Below are positions 17,601-26,837 of a stretch of DNA of 64,000 nucleotides, piece after piece. Origin of the DNA: a bacterium YEK0313 (GTDB lineage: Bacteria; Pseudomonadota; Alphaproteobacteria; Rhizobiales; Phreatobacteraceae); assembly GCA_000751295.2 (NCBI GenBank), contig CCMO02000001.1, forward strand, positions 5,238,951 through 5,302,950, given 5' to 3'. The notes under the pieces are model-generated. The model had not been told where the DNA came from and did no database searches. It was given only the letters and a program-made list of their open reading frames with translations. Both the position numbers and the translations under genes were made by a program. How positions within the stretch are numbered: the first letter of the stretch is position 1; each line of letters begins with the position of its first letter.

Positions 17601-19544
17601 AGGTCGTTGTTGATCGCCTGCAGCTCGGTGGCGTCGTAGACGAGCTGATAGCCCTGCCCGTTGATCGACAGCGACTGGCCGGTATGCGGCGTTCCGGTAT
17701 AGTTGACCCCGGCCGCCATGGCGAAGGAGAGCGTGCCGCCGCTGCCGCCCTGGTTGGTGTTGAGGGCAAGCCCGCCCGGCCCGGTGATGAAGATATTGGC
17801 GTTGACCGCGATCGACCGGTAGGCGCTGAGCGTGAGCGTCGATCCCGAATCCCAGACGATCGGTGCCGCCACGGTGATGTCGCCGGCCTGGCTGCCGCCC
17901 GATCCGGTCGAGATCGTCACATTGGACAGCGCAAGCTGGTTCTGCAGCGTCGCGACATTGATCACGCTGTTGTCGCCAGTCGCGGTAAAGCCGGACTGGT
18001 TGGCGTCGGCGCCATTGGAGATGGTGACGTTGTAGGGATCGAGCAGCAGCGTGCCGAACCGGCCGAGCATCGCGCGCAGATCCGCCGAACCTGTGAACGC
18101 GAGGGTCGCCTTGCCGGACACTTCGGCAAAACCGCCATCGCCGCCGAGCCGGCCGCCCTGCGCCGAGATCCGACCGGCAAAGCCGGTGAAGCCATCCGAC
18201 CAGACGATGACCCGGCCGCCATCGCCGCTTGTCGTGGCATCGGCGCGGATGGTCGAGCCGGCATCGATCGCCACCGTCTGGGCCCGCGGCAGCGCGCCGG
18301 CGCCCTGATAGTCGCCGCCGACCCGCACCGAGCCGCCGCCGGTCGCGCCGGACACGTCGAGCCGCGCGCTCGTCAGGGAGAGGTCTCGGCCGGTCACGGT
18401 GATCGCGCCGCCGCGGCCATGGCGGCTCGTTGCATCGATCCGGCCGGTGACCGCCACCGCTCCGCCGCCACCGCCGTCGACCACGACGCGGCCGGATCCG
18501 CGCGGCCGGGCCGGGCGAGGCGCCGCCCCCCCGGACCCGGCCCTGCGGCCTTGCCGCAGCCTCGGCACCGCCTGCCCCGCCGCCGAAGCGCACACCGCCG
18601 GCGGTCGGTGCGACCTCGCCGGCTTCGATGGTTCCGCCGATCTGGATCGCCGCGCGGGCGACATCGGCACTGGTTGCGGCGCGCGCCTCGACGCGCCCGC
18701 CGCGCGTACGGATCGCGCCGGTCTGGCGGATCAGCGCCCGCGCCCGGTCGGGATCATCAGACGGCACCGAGACGGTAAGGAAACCATCGCCCTCGACATC
18801 GACCGACACCCGCTCGCCGGCCGCGAGCCCGACCCGGCCGCCGGGCGCCGTGATGGTGCCTTCATTGCTCACCCGGCCGCCGATCAGCACGGCGTCGCCG
18901 CCGCCGCGCACCCGGATCGTTCCCTGGTTGGTGACGCCCGCCGAACGGCCGCCTCCGACATAGCGCTGGCGGCCGGCCATGAAGTCGCCGTCGCTCGCAT
19001 CCAGCGTCGATGCGGTGAAGCCGCCCGTGTCGATCGTGCCGGCCGGGGTGATCAGGATGCCGTTGGGATTGACGAGATAGACCTGCCCATTCGCCTGGAC
19101 GCGGCCGGCAATGGTCGATGAGGTGGTGCCGGTCACCCGGTTGAGCGTTGCCGCGCTCGCATCCGGCTGCTGGAACGACACGGTGCCGCCGGCGCCGACC
19201 GAGAAGGAATTCCAGTTGATGACGGCGCGCTGGGAGCTCTGGTTGACGGTCAGAGACCCTGCCGCCGGCGTGCCGATCGTCGCCCGGCCGCTTGCGACCG
19301 ACCCGCCGGAGGGCAGCGTCTGGCCCGCCGCCAGTCGCGCGCCGAACGGCACGAGGCCGGCCAGCAGGGCCAGCGCCGACACCGATTGCCGGAGCGCGGG
19401 ACGCCAGTCGACGGCGCGTGCGGACGGGGCAAGGCCTCGGGCGAAAATCGCCGGCCGGCCGGCACGCCGCTCCTCGCGCCCCGTTCCGTTGCCCTGCCCT
19501 GTCATCACAGAACGCCCTGTCCCATCAGGACAGAGCCGTCTCAT
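11600..19544 (-). CDS. TpsA exoprotein (filamentous haemagglutinin type), frameshifted
   Basis: This is the secreted partner of the TpsB gene downstream. Reading from 19544, there is a long signal sequence (SALALLAGLVPFGARLAAGQ), then the TPS secretion domain with QRAVINWNSFSVG, FQQPDASAATLNRV and the VNPNGILI motif that TpsB recognises. The frame then shifts near 18530: continuing at a run of seven G in the next frame gives GRVVVDGGGGGAVAVTGRID and about 2,300 further residues. Two groups of GLUG repeats (VGGLVGxNxGT) lie near 16.9-17.3 kb and 15.3-15.7 kb. A tandem array of MBG/YDG-type repeats (SRVYGDxNPxLTY) fills the last third. With the frame restored it would be about 2,647 residues. 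It may be truly broken, phase variable, or a sequencing error. Confidence 0.82.
11760..13840 (-). repeat. Tandem MBG/YDG-type repeat array in tpsA
   Basis: Nine consecutive units of 74-79 residues (about 225-235 bases each) share the core SRVYGDxNPxLTY, GDxLTGxLET, SGVGxYAI and NPNYxISYxGADLTI. A tenth, diverged unit precedes them near 13.9-14.1 kb. Neighbouring units are close enough at the DNA level to recombine, so copy number could vary between strains. In large exoproteins such repeats build long stalks. Confidence 0.85.
18526..18532 (-). other. G7 homopolymer at the tpsA frameshift point
   Basis: Seven C on the plus strand, so seven G in the coding strand. Frame A (TPS domain) enters it and frame B (passenger) leaves it; removing one G joins them. 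Slippage at such tracts is a known way to switch surface proteins on and off, but it is also a common sequencing error. Confidence 0.6.
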
Positions 19545-19616
19545 GAAGGCCGGCCGGCTGTCTTCTCAACCAGCGCAGGAAGTGCGGTCTACCCGCGCGG
19601 CCGCGCTGCTTCCCGC

Positions 19617-20516
19617 TCAGGCCGGCGCATCTGCCGCCTTGCAATGGGCGGCGATGGCCGGCACCAGGATCGGCGTCAAGCCGGCGGCCAGGTCGTGGCC
19701 CATGCCGGGAACGAGCTTCAGGACCGCGCCGGCGACATGGCGGGCCGTATCCCTGCCGGCCTCCACCGGCACCAGCGGATCGTCCTCGCCATGGATGACC
19801 AGGGTCGGCACCGTGATCCGCTTCAGCAGCGCGACGCGGCTGCCATTGGCGAGCACCGCCAGGAACTGCCGGCCGACGCCGGCCGGATAATAGGAACGGT
19901 CGACAGCGGCGCCGATACGGGCATGCAGATCCTCGTCCGAGGTCGGATAGCCCGGGCTGCCGATCACCCGATAGACCGTCATGCCGATCGCGATCGCCTG
20001 CTCGCGGTCGAAAGTGTCGGGGCGCGGCGCCAGCAGGGCCGCGATCGCCTCGGGCCGTGCCGGCGGCAGGTCCGGCGCGCCACTCGACGACATGATTGAG
20101 GTCAGGCTCAGCACGCGGTCCGCATGATCGGCCGCGACGATCTGGGCGATCATGCCGCCCATCGAGGCGCCGACCAGATGGGCGCGCCGGAGCCCGAGCC
20201 CGTCCAGCAGCCCAATCGTATCCGCCGCCATGTCCTCGAGCCGATAGGGCGCATCGACCGGCTTGCCGGCCATGACGCTCGCCAGCGCCGCGCCGATCGC
20301 CACCGGCGGCGCGCCTTCGAACTTCGTCGACAGGCCGACGTCGCGGTTGTCGAAGCGCACGACCCTGAAGCCTTCGTCGGCGAGCGCCCGGCAGAACGGT
20401 TCGGACCAGGCGGTCATCTGGGTGCCGAGGCCCATGATCAGGACGATCGCCGGCGCACCCTTGTCGCCGACCTCGTCATAACAAAGCTCGATACCATTGG
20501 CCGAGACGACAGGCAT
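19617..20516 (-). CDS. Alpha/beta hydrolase (RdmC-like)
   Basis: A 299-residue alpha/beta hydrolase. The oxyanion region reads LIMGLGTQMTAW, the nucleophile elbow is GASMGGM (serine near residue 125), the acid is in HGEDDPLVP and the base in PGMGHDLA. FDNRDVGLSTK is typical of the aclacinomycin methylesterase/RdmC-like group, widespread in rhizobia with unknown substrates. There is no signal peptide. The start ATG has GGAGAG nearby. The gene stands between the start of tpsA and purU on the same strand, with no clear functional tie to either. Confidence 0.85.
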   Translation of the reverse strand: MPVVSANGIELCYDEVGDKGAPAIVLIMGLGTQMTAWSEPFCRALADEGFRVVRFDNRDVGLSTKFEGAPPVAIGAALASVMAGKPVDAPYRLEDMAADTIGLLDGLGLRRAHLVGASMGGMIAQIVAADHADRVLSLTSIMSSSGAPDLPPARPEAIAALLAPRPDTFDREQAIAIGMTVYRVIGSPGYPTSDEDLHARIGAAVDRSYYPAGVGRQFLAVLANGSRVALLKRITVPTLVIHGEDDPLVPVEAGRDTARHVAGAVLKLVPGMGHDLAAGLTPILVPAIAAHCKAADAPA

Positions 20517-20562
20517 GCGCAGCTCTCCGCTCCAGCGCCGGGTCCGGCCCCGGCCGGGAGCA

Positions 20563-21459
20563 TCATAGCCACGCCTTGGATACCGGGCCTAGCCGGGACC
20601 TATTCGGCGAAGACCACCGCTTGCGGCCGTTGCGGATTACCCGGTCCTCGAGGATCAGCCGCACGGCGCGGGCCAGCACCCGCCGCTCGATGTCGCGGCC
20701 GCGCCGGACGAGATCGTCGGGCCGGTCGCGGTGCGAGATGCGCTCCACGTCCTGCTCGATGATCGGCCCCTCGTCGAGATCGGAGGTGACGAAATGCGCC
20801 GTCGCGCCGATCAGCTTCACGCCGCGCTCGTGCGCCTGGTGATAGGGCTTGGCGCCCTTGAAGCCCGGCAGGAAGGAATGGTGGATGTTGATGCAGCGGC
20901 CGGCGAGCCGGTCGGCGAGATCCGCCGACAGGACCTGCATGTAGCGGGCGAGAACGACGAGATCGGTGCCGGTCTCCTCGATCAGCCGGACGAGGCGCGC
21001 CTCCTGCTCGGCCTTGGTCGCGCTGGTCACCGGCAGGTGGTGGAACGGGATCTCGTGGAAATCGAGATGGGCATAGACCTCGGCCGGGTGGTTGGCGACG
21101 ACCGCAGTAATGGTCATCGGCAGCTCGCCGGTGCGCAGGCGGTAGATGAGATCGGCCAGGCAGTGGTCGAACTTGGAGACCAGCACCATCACGCGCTTCC
21201 GCTCGGCCGCCGCCCGGACGTTCCAGGTCATGGCGAAGCGCGCCGCGACGGGGGCGAGCGATCGCCGGACGCGGTCAATGTCCCCGGCCTGCACGAAGGC
21301 GACGCGCATGAAGAACAGGCCGGTTTCGACGTCCTCGAACTGCTGCGCCTCGGTAATGTTGGCGCCCGCCTCGAACAGGGCGGTGGCGACAGCCGCGACG
21401 ATGCCCGGACGGTCCGGGCAGGACAGGGTCAGAATGAAGGCCGTTTCGGCATGCGACAT
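20563..21459 (-). CDS. purU: Formyltetrahydrofolate deformylase
   Basis: PurU hydrolyses 10-formyl-tetrahydrofolate to formate and tetrahydrofolate. An N-terminal ACT domain (LTLSCPDRPGIVAAV) is followed by the formyltransferase fold with CINIHHSFLPGFKG and HFVTSDLDEGPIIEQD, which hold the catalytic Asn, His and Asp. It follows soxG by 64 bases and belongs to the sarcosine cluster. Sarcosine oxidase loads one-carbon units onto tetrahydrofolate, and PurU recycles the cofactor. The C-terminus is odd: after NGRK the frame differs from the family, whose proteins end soon after a VVF stretch. One added base near 20620 would restore KAVVFAE and a stop at 20600. Confidence 0.9.
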   Translation of the reverse strand: MSHAETAFILTLSCPDRPGIVAAVATALFEAGANITEAQQFEDVETGLFFMRVAFVQAGDIDRVRRSLAPVAARFAMTWNVRAAAERKRVMVLVSKFDHCLADLIYRLRTGELPMTITAVVANHPAEVYAHLDFHEIPFHHLPVTSATKAEQEARLVRLIEETGTDLVVLARYMQVLSADLADRLAGRCINIHHSFLPGFKGAKPYHQAHERGVKLIGATAHFVTSDLDEGPIIEQDVERISHRDRPDDLVRRGRDIERRVLARAVRLILEDRVIRNGRKRWSSPNRSRLGPVSKAWL

Positions 21460-21523
21460 GGCAAGGCTCGCAGGTAGCGCAGGACAGAAGGAGCAGGAGC
21501 CATAAGTCGTTCCGGCCGCGCCG

Positions 21524-22165
21524 TCACCCCGGCCGCGCCGGTTCCGTGATCGCGCAGCCGTCGGCCGCGGCCGAGGCGAGCAGCCAGTCGCCGAAACTGC
21601 CGGCCATGCTGCGCGTCACCGCCAGGTCGAAGACCGGATCGCCCCCCCGATCGGGCCGGCGCCACAGGGTCGTGTTGATATGGCCGATCATGGTGGCCGC
21701 CGCGGCGCCCTCCGCGAAGGCGCGCGGATGCAGGTCGACCGGGCAGCCCTTGGCGAGCACGGATCGCGCCTCCAGACCGGCCACCCGGACGAGCGCGAGG
21801 CCGTCGCTCTGGTCGCTGACCGCGCCATGAGGGCCCAGCGCCGCGGCAAGCGTCGCGGCGATGGCCCGGTCGGCGGAGACGACGAGCCAGCGCCCCGGCC
21901 CGGTCGCGATCAGGTCGACGACCGGGCCGGCGGAGAGCTGCGGCAGACGCGGCGGCGCAGCGCCGTGGAGGCCTTGCAGCACGGCGTCGGCACCGTCGGC
22001 CCCGGGACCGCGGCGGGCCAGCACCAGCGCAAGGCCGAACCCCTCGAGCGGAGTGACCGTCAGGCCGGCGGCACCGCCGGCCGCGCCATGCCGGCCGGCA
22101 GCGAGGATGCCGGTCCAGGCGCCCTGCGGCGCCCAGGCGGGACGGGTCGCGGCAGCCTCAGCCAT
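21524..22165 (-). CDS. soxG: Sarcosine oxidase gamma subunit
   Basis: A 213-residue protein matching the small gamma subunit of heterotetrameric sarcosine oxidase. The gamma chain contributes to folate handling and stability; it is the least conserved subunit, here with PGRWLVVSADRA, VRVAGLEARSVLAKGCPVDL and INTTLWRRPD as the recognisable blocks. The ATG at 22165 overlaps the end of soxA by eight bases and sits behind its GGAAGGGAG, so the genes are coupled. The frame is open upstream but runs inside soxA. Confidence 0.85.
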   Translation of the reverse strand: MAEAAATRPAWAPQGAWTGILAAGRHGAAGGAAGLTVTPLEGFGLALVLARRGPGADGADAVLQGLHGAAPPRLPQLSAGPVVDLIATGPGRWLVVSADRAIAATLAAALGPHGAVSDQSDGLALVRVAGLEARSVLAKGCPVDLHPRAFAEGAAAATMIGHINTTLWRRPDRGGDPVFDLAVTRSMAGSFGDWLLASAAADGCAITEPARPG

Positions 22166-25160
22166 GGAGTTTGCTCCCTTCCGGATCGACAAAGACGGGT
22201 GAGCAGATCTCGACCTCGACATCGCCGCCGCGCACCGGATCATAGGCACGCAGGCGTTCGCCCTGGCGCGCGGCGCCGCGCCTGACGAGGCCGAGGCCGA
22301 TCCAGTGGCCGAGCGTCGGCGAGAACGCGGCCGAGGTCATGTGGCCCTCGTCCGCCTCGATCCGCGGCGCCACGCCAAGGGGGATGAAATGGGCTCCGGC
22401 GCGCAGGCGCTGGCTGCGGTCGACCGGCCGGAAGCCGGCGAGCGCCAGCCGGTCCGGATCGGTGAGGCCCGGCCTCGTCGCCATGACCTTGCCGATGCAG
22501 TCCTTCTTCGCCGACATCAGGCGCCCGAGACCGAGATCGCCGAGCGTCGTCTGGCCGTTCAGCTCGCCGCCCGCGACATGGCCCTTCTCGATGCGCATGA
22601 CCGCCATCGCCTCGGTGCCATAGGCGCAGGCGCCGAGCGGCTCGCCGGCCGCCAGGAGCGCCTCGAGCGCCGCCGCGCCATAGGCCGCCGGCACCGCCAG
22701 CTCGTAGGCGAGCTCGCCGGAGAACGAGAGGCAGAAGAGCCGCGCCGGCACGCCGCCGCCGACGGTGACGGCGCGCGCGGCGAGGAAGGGCATGGCCTCG
22801 CGCGAGACGTCGTGGCCGGCATCGACCACCGCCGCGACAAGCGCGCGCGAGCGCGGCCCGGCAATGGCGAACTGCGCCCATTGGTCGCTGACGGAAGCCA
22901 GGTGGACATCGAGCTCGGGCCAGAGCACCTCGGCGCAGAATTCGAGATGCTGCATCACCTTGGCGGCATTGGCCGTCGTCGTCGTCATCAGGAAGTGCCG
23001 CTCGCCGAGCCGGGCCGTGGTGCCGTCGTCGAGCACGAAGCCGTCCTCGCGCAGCATCACGCCGTAGCGCGCCTTGCCGACGGCAAGTCCCTTCCAGCCA
23101 TTGACATAGATCCGCTCCAGGAAGGCGGCGGCATCGGCGCCCTGGATGTCGATCTTGCCGAGGGTCGAGACGTCGCAGATGCCGGCCGCGCCACGCACCG
23201 TCGTCACCTCGCGGCTGACGGTTTCGAGCCAGTCGGTCTCGCCCGCGCGCGGAAAGTACTGCGCGCGCATCCACGCGCCAGCCTCGACGAAGACGGCGCC
23301 CCGGCGCTCGGCCACCCGATGGGCCGGCGGGAGGCGCACCGGCCGCAGCGCCGGGCCGCGGTGATGGCCGGCGAGCGCGCCGAGCGCCACCGGTGTATAG
23401 GGCGGCCGGAAGGTGGTCGTGCCGGTCGCCGGGATCGCCTTCTCGGTCAGCGCGGCCATGATGGCGAGCCCGTTGACATTGGCGGTCTTGCCCTGGTCGG
23501 TCGCCATGCCGAGCGTCGTATAGCGCTTCAGGTGCTCGATCGCGCGGAAGCCCTCGCGCTCGGCGAGCGCAACATCGTCGCCCGTCACGTCGTTCTGGAA
23601 ATCGACGAAGCTCTTGCCTTTCGCGGCCGTCACCCGCCACAGTGGGCGATGCCCGGCCGAAGCGTCCGCCGTTTCCGGCAGGTTGGGCATGGCGGCGGCG
23701 AAACCGAGAGCCGCGGCCGCGGCGACGCCGGCCCGGGCGCCCTCGGCGAGCGCCGCCGACAGTCCGAACGCGCCGCCCGCCGCGCCGGCGACCGCGAGCC
23801 CGCGCGGCAGGTCGCCCGGCACGAAGGCCGCACGCGCCTCGTCCCAGACCGGCCGGTGGCCGCGATGCGAAGCAAGATGCAGCGTCGGATTCCAGCCGCC
23901 CGACATGGCGACGAGGTCGCAGCCGAGCGTCAGATGGTCGCCCCCGGCCAGGATCTCGACACCCGAGACGTCGCGCCGGCCGCGCCACGCCCGTGTCACC
24001 TCGCGGCCGGCGATCAGCCGGGCGCCGGCCGCCTCGTCGGCCGCGCGCATCGCCTCGCCCGGCTCCTCGCGCGGATCGACGATGGCGGCGACATGGGCGC
24101 CGGCCGCGGCGAGATCGAGCGCCGTCATGGCGGCGGCATCATTGTTCGCGAAGATCACCGCGGTGCGTCCGGGCAGCGCGCCGAACCGGTTGAGATAGGT
24201 GCGCACCGCTCCGGCCAGCATGACGCCCGGCCGATCGTTGTCGCCGAAGACCAGCGGCCGCTCGATGGCACCGGCGGCGAGCACGACACGTTTGGCGACG
24301 ATGCGCCAGGCGCGCTGGCGCGGCGCATGGGCGGGTGGCGCGGCGAGATGATCGCTCACCCGCTCGACGGCGCCGAACGTGCCATGGTCATAGGCGCCGT
24401 AGACGGTGGTCCGCTTGAGGATGACGACGGAGTCCAGGCTGTCGAGCTCGGCGAGGATGCCGGCCACCCAGTCGGCCCCGGACATGCCGCCGACCTCGGT
24501 GCGCTCGGCGATGAGCCGGCCGCCGAGCCGGAAGTCCTCCTCGCACAGCACCACCCGGGCGCCGGCACGGCCGGCGGCAAGCGCGGCCATCAGCCCGGCC
24601 GGCCCCGAGCCGACCACCAGTAGATCGCAGAACAGGTGCGCCTTCTCGTAATGGTCGGGATCGGCGCCCTCGGCCGCCCGGCCGAGCCCGGCAGCGCGCC
24701 GGATCAGCGGCTCGTAGACCTTCTCCCAGAAGGCCGCCGGCCACATGAAGGTCTTGTAGTAGAAGCCGGCCTTGATCAGCGGCGCGGCAAGGCCGTTCAC
24801 CGCCATCAGGTCGAAGCCGAGCGAGGGCCAGCGGTTCTGGCTTCGGGCGGCGAGGCCGTCATGAAGCTCGACCGTGGTGGCGCGGCTGTTGGGCTCGCGC
24901 CTGGCGCCGTCCGGGCGCAGTTCGACGAGGCCGTTCGGCTCCTCGGGGCCGGCCGAGAGCAGGCCGCGCGGGCGATGATATTTGAACGAGCGGCCGACGA
25001 GGCGCACGCCGTTGGCGACCAGGGCGGAGGCGAGCGTGTCGCCGGCCAGGCCCTGATAGCGGCGGCCGTCGAAGCTGAAGGCAAGCGGCCGGCCGCGATC
25101 GACGAGGCCGCCCGCCGCAAGACGGAACGGACCGCCAGTGGTCCCCCCGGGGCCGGTCAT
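22158..25160 (-). CDS. soxA: Sarcosine oxidase alpha subunit
   Basis: A 1,000-residue subunit with the family's normal length. The N-terminal part holds the 2Fe-2S-like ferredoxin-type region (SFKYHRPRGLLSAGPEEPN) and an NAD-binding Rossmann fold (LLVVGSGPAGLMAALAAGRA). A second dinucleotide domain follows. The C-terminal half is a GcvT-like aminomethyltransferase domain that binds tetrahydrofolate (GICDVSTLGKIDIQGADAA, FLERIYVN). The complex demethylates sarcosine to glycine and passes formaldehyde to tetrahydrofolate. It overlaps soxD by four bases (ATGA) and soxG by eight. Confidence 0.96.
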   Translation of the reverse strand: MTGPGGTTGGPFRLAAGGLVDRGRPLAFSFDGRRYQGLAGDTLASALVANGVRLVGRSFKYHRPRGLLSAGPEEPNGLVELRPDGARREPNSRATTVELHDGLAARSQNRWPSLGFDLMAVNGLAAPLIKAGFYYKTFMWPAAFWEKVYEPLIRRAAGLGRAAEGADPDHYEKAHLFCDLLVVGSGPAGLMAALAAGRAGARVVLCEEDFRLGGRLIAERTEVGGMSGADWVAGILAELDSLDSVVILKRTTVYGAYDHGTFGAVERVSDHLAAPPAHAPRQRAWRIVAKRVVLAAGAIERPLVFGDNDRPGVMLAGAVRTYLNRFGALPGRTAVIFANNDAAAMTALDLAAAGAHVAAIVDPREEPGEAMRAADEAAGARLIAGREVTRAWRGRRDVSGVEILAGGDHLTLGCDLVAMSGGWNPTLHLASHRGHRPVWDEARAAFVPGDLPRGLAVAGAAGGAFGLSAALAEGARAGVAAAAALGFAAAMPNLPETADASAGHRPLWRVTAAKGKSFVDFQNDVTGDDVALAEREGFRAIEHLKRYTTLGMATDQGKTANVNGLAIMAALTEKAIPATGTTTFRPPYTPVALGALAGHHRGPALRPVRLPPAHRVAERRGAVFVEAGAWMRAQYFPRAGETDWLETVSREVTTVRGAAGICDVSTLGKIDIQGADAAAFLERIYVNGWKGLAVGKARYGVMLREDGFVLDDGTTARLGERHFLMTTTTANAAKVMQHLEFCAEVLWPELDVHLASVSDQWAQFAIAGPRSRALVAAVVDAGHDVSREAMPFLAARAVTVGGGVPARLFCLSFSGELAYELAVPAAYGAAALEALLAAGEPLGACAYGTEAMAVMRIEKGHVAGGELNGQTTLGDLGLGRLMSAKKDCIGKVMATRPGLTDPDRLALAGFRPVDRSQRLRAGAHFIPLGVAPRIEADEGHMTSAAFSPTLGHWIGLGLVRRGAARQGERLRAYDPVRGGDVEVEICSPVFVDPEGSKLHG

Positions 25161-25432
25161 GCTGCACCTGCCTCGGCGCGGGCCGGCACGACCGCGAGCA
25201 CCTCGTGGCTGCGCACGTCGCGATGGACGAGGAGCCAGGACCGGCAGCCGCCGACATGCTGCCAGAGCTCCCGGTGCGGCCCGGCCGGATTGTCGCGCAG
25301 ATGGACATAGGCGTCGAAGCGGCCGAGCGCGTCGGGCGCCGCAGGATCGGGCCTATCGGCAAGGCCGGCATCGCCGAGATAGGCGAATTCCTCCGAGCCA
25401 CGCTCGCCGCAGAAGGGACAGGAAAGCCGCAT
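25157..25432 (-). CDS. soxD: Sarcosine oxidase delta subunit
   Basis: A 91-residue zinc-binding subunit of heterotetrameric sarcosine oxidase. The N-terminal CPFCGERGSEEFAYLGD provides a CxxC pair, and the HVGGC block in the C-terminal part supplies further ligands. GAGGAAA lies upstream of the ATG. Its stop overlaps the soxA start as ATGA, and soxB lies 90 bases upstream. Confidence 0.94.
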   Translation of the reverse strand: MRLSCPFCGERGSEEFAYLGDAGLADRPDPAAPDALGRFDAYVHLRDNPAGPHRELWQHVGGCRSWLLVHRDVRSHEVLAVVPARAEAGAA

Positions 25433-25522
25433 CGCTGTTGTTTCCTCGGGGCGGGATTGCAGGGTCCGCGTCGTCGCGCCGGCCGAGCCGGCATCGGGAC
25501 GACGCCCGACGTCAGTGGGTTG

Positions 25523-26776
25523 CTAGTGAAGATTGGGCTGCGCGCCGGCGCCCTTTTCGTCGATCACGTGGCCGGTGGAGAACCGGTCGAGGCGGAAGGC
25601 GGCGTTGAGCGCATGCGACGCATCGCGGGCGATCGTGTGGGCGAAGCACCAGCCCGAGGCCGGCGTCGCCTTGAAGCCGCCATAACACCAGCCGGCATTG
25701 AGATAGAGGCCCTCGACCGGAGTGCGGTCGATGATCGGCGAGCCGTCCATCGACATGTCCATCAACCCGCCCCAGGATCTGAGGATGCGCAGGCGGCTGA
25801 CCCGCGGCAGCAGCGAGACCGCGCATTCGGCGACGTCCTCGACGATCGGCAGGTTGCCACGCTGGGCATAGGAATTGTAGCCGTCGATGTCGCCGCCGAA
25901 GACCAGTCCGCCCTTGTCGGACTGGCTGATGTAGAAATGCCCGGCGCCGAAGGTGACGACCGTGTCGAGCATCGGCTTGACGCCCTCGGACACGAAGGCC
26001 TGCAGCACATGGCTTTCGATCGGCAGCCGCAGGCCCGCCATGGCGGCGACCCGCGAGGAATTGCCGGCGCAGGCGAGCCCGATCTTTTTCGCGGCGATGA
26101 AACCCTTGGCGGTCTCGACGCCGATTGCCCGGCCGCTCTCGACACGGATGCCGGTCACCTCGCAGTTCTGGATGAGGTCGACACCGCGCGCATCGGCGGC
26201 GCGCGCATAGCCCCAGGCCACCGCGTCGTGGCGCACGGTGCCGCCGCGCCGCTGCAAAAGGCCGCCCTTGATTGGGAACCGGGCATTGTCGAAATCGAGC
26301 GCGGGAACCATGGCGCGCACGTCGTGGACATCAAGCAGGTCGGCATCGACGCCGTTCAGCCGCATGGCATTGCCGCGCTGGGCGAAGGCGTCGCGCTGGG
26401 CGTCCGAATGATAGAGATTGAGGACACCGCGCTGGCTGACCATCGCATTGTAGTTGATGTCCTGCTCGAGCCCCTCCCACAGCTTCAGCGACCATTCGTA
26501 GAACGGGGTGTTGCCGGGCAGGAGGTAGTTCGAGCGGATGATCGTGGTGTTGCGCCCGACATTGCCGGAGCCGAGATAGCCCTTCTCGATCACCGCGACA
26601 TTGGTGATGCCGTGCTCCTTGGCGAGATAGTAGGCGGCAGCGAGGCCGTGCCCGCCGCCGCCGACGATGACGACGTCATAGCCGCCGGGCTTCGGCTCCG
26701 GCGTGCGCCAGACCGGCGCCCAGCGGCGATGGCCCGTGAGGGCGTTGGCGATCAGGCTGAAGACGGAATAGCGCAT
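25523..26776 (-). CDS. soxB: Sarcosine oxidase beta subunit
   Basis: The 417-residue catalytic flavoprotein. The FAD-binding motif is VVIVGGGGHGLAAAYYLAKEHG. The segment RNTTIIRSNYLLP is diagnostic for the heterotetrameric SoxB, which carries covalent FMN and non-covalent FAD. The C-terminal NAGWCYGGFKATPASGW is the substrate-side block. It is the first gene of soxBDAG-purU. The GlxA-type regulator lies 61 bases upstream on the same strand. Confidence 0.96.
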   Translation of the reverse strand: MRYSVFSLIANALTGHRRWAPVWRTPEPKPGGYDVVIVGGGGHGLAAAYYLAKEHGITNVAVIEKGYLGSGNVGRNTTIIRSNYLLPGNTPFYEWSLKLWEGLEQDINYNAMVSQRGVLNLYHSDAQRDAFAQRGNAMRLNGVDADLLDVHDVRAMVPALDFDNARFPIKGGLLQRRGGTVRHDAVAWGYARAADARGVDLIQNCEVTGIRVESGRAIGVETAKGFIAAKKIGLACAGNSSRVAAMAGLRLPIESHVLQAFVSEGVKPMLDTVVTFGAGHFYISQSDKGGLVFGGDIDGYNSYAQRGNLPIVEDVAECAVSLLPRVSRLRILRSWGGLMDMSMDGSPIIDRTPVEGLYLNAGWCYGGFKATPASGWCFAHTIARDASHALNAAFRLDRFSTGHVIDEKGAGAQPNLH

Positions 26777-26837
26777 GAGGCTGTCGGCGGTTCTCGGAAG
26801 CGAGCGGCGCCATGATGGCAGCGGCCACCGCCACTAT

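Noticed and set aside
18670..18670. Apparent start of a separate 2,356-residue protein
   Set aside because: Its first 50 residues are Arg and Pro rich with no homology, whereas the other frame has the secretion domain up to the G7 tract. It is better seen as one frameshifted gene.
22305..24623. Long open frame of 772 codons opposite soxA
   Set aside because: It lies fully inside a well-recognised gene on the other strand, is rich in Arg, Gly and Ala, and shows no family motifs. It follows from high GC codon use.
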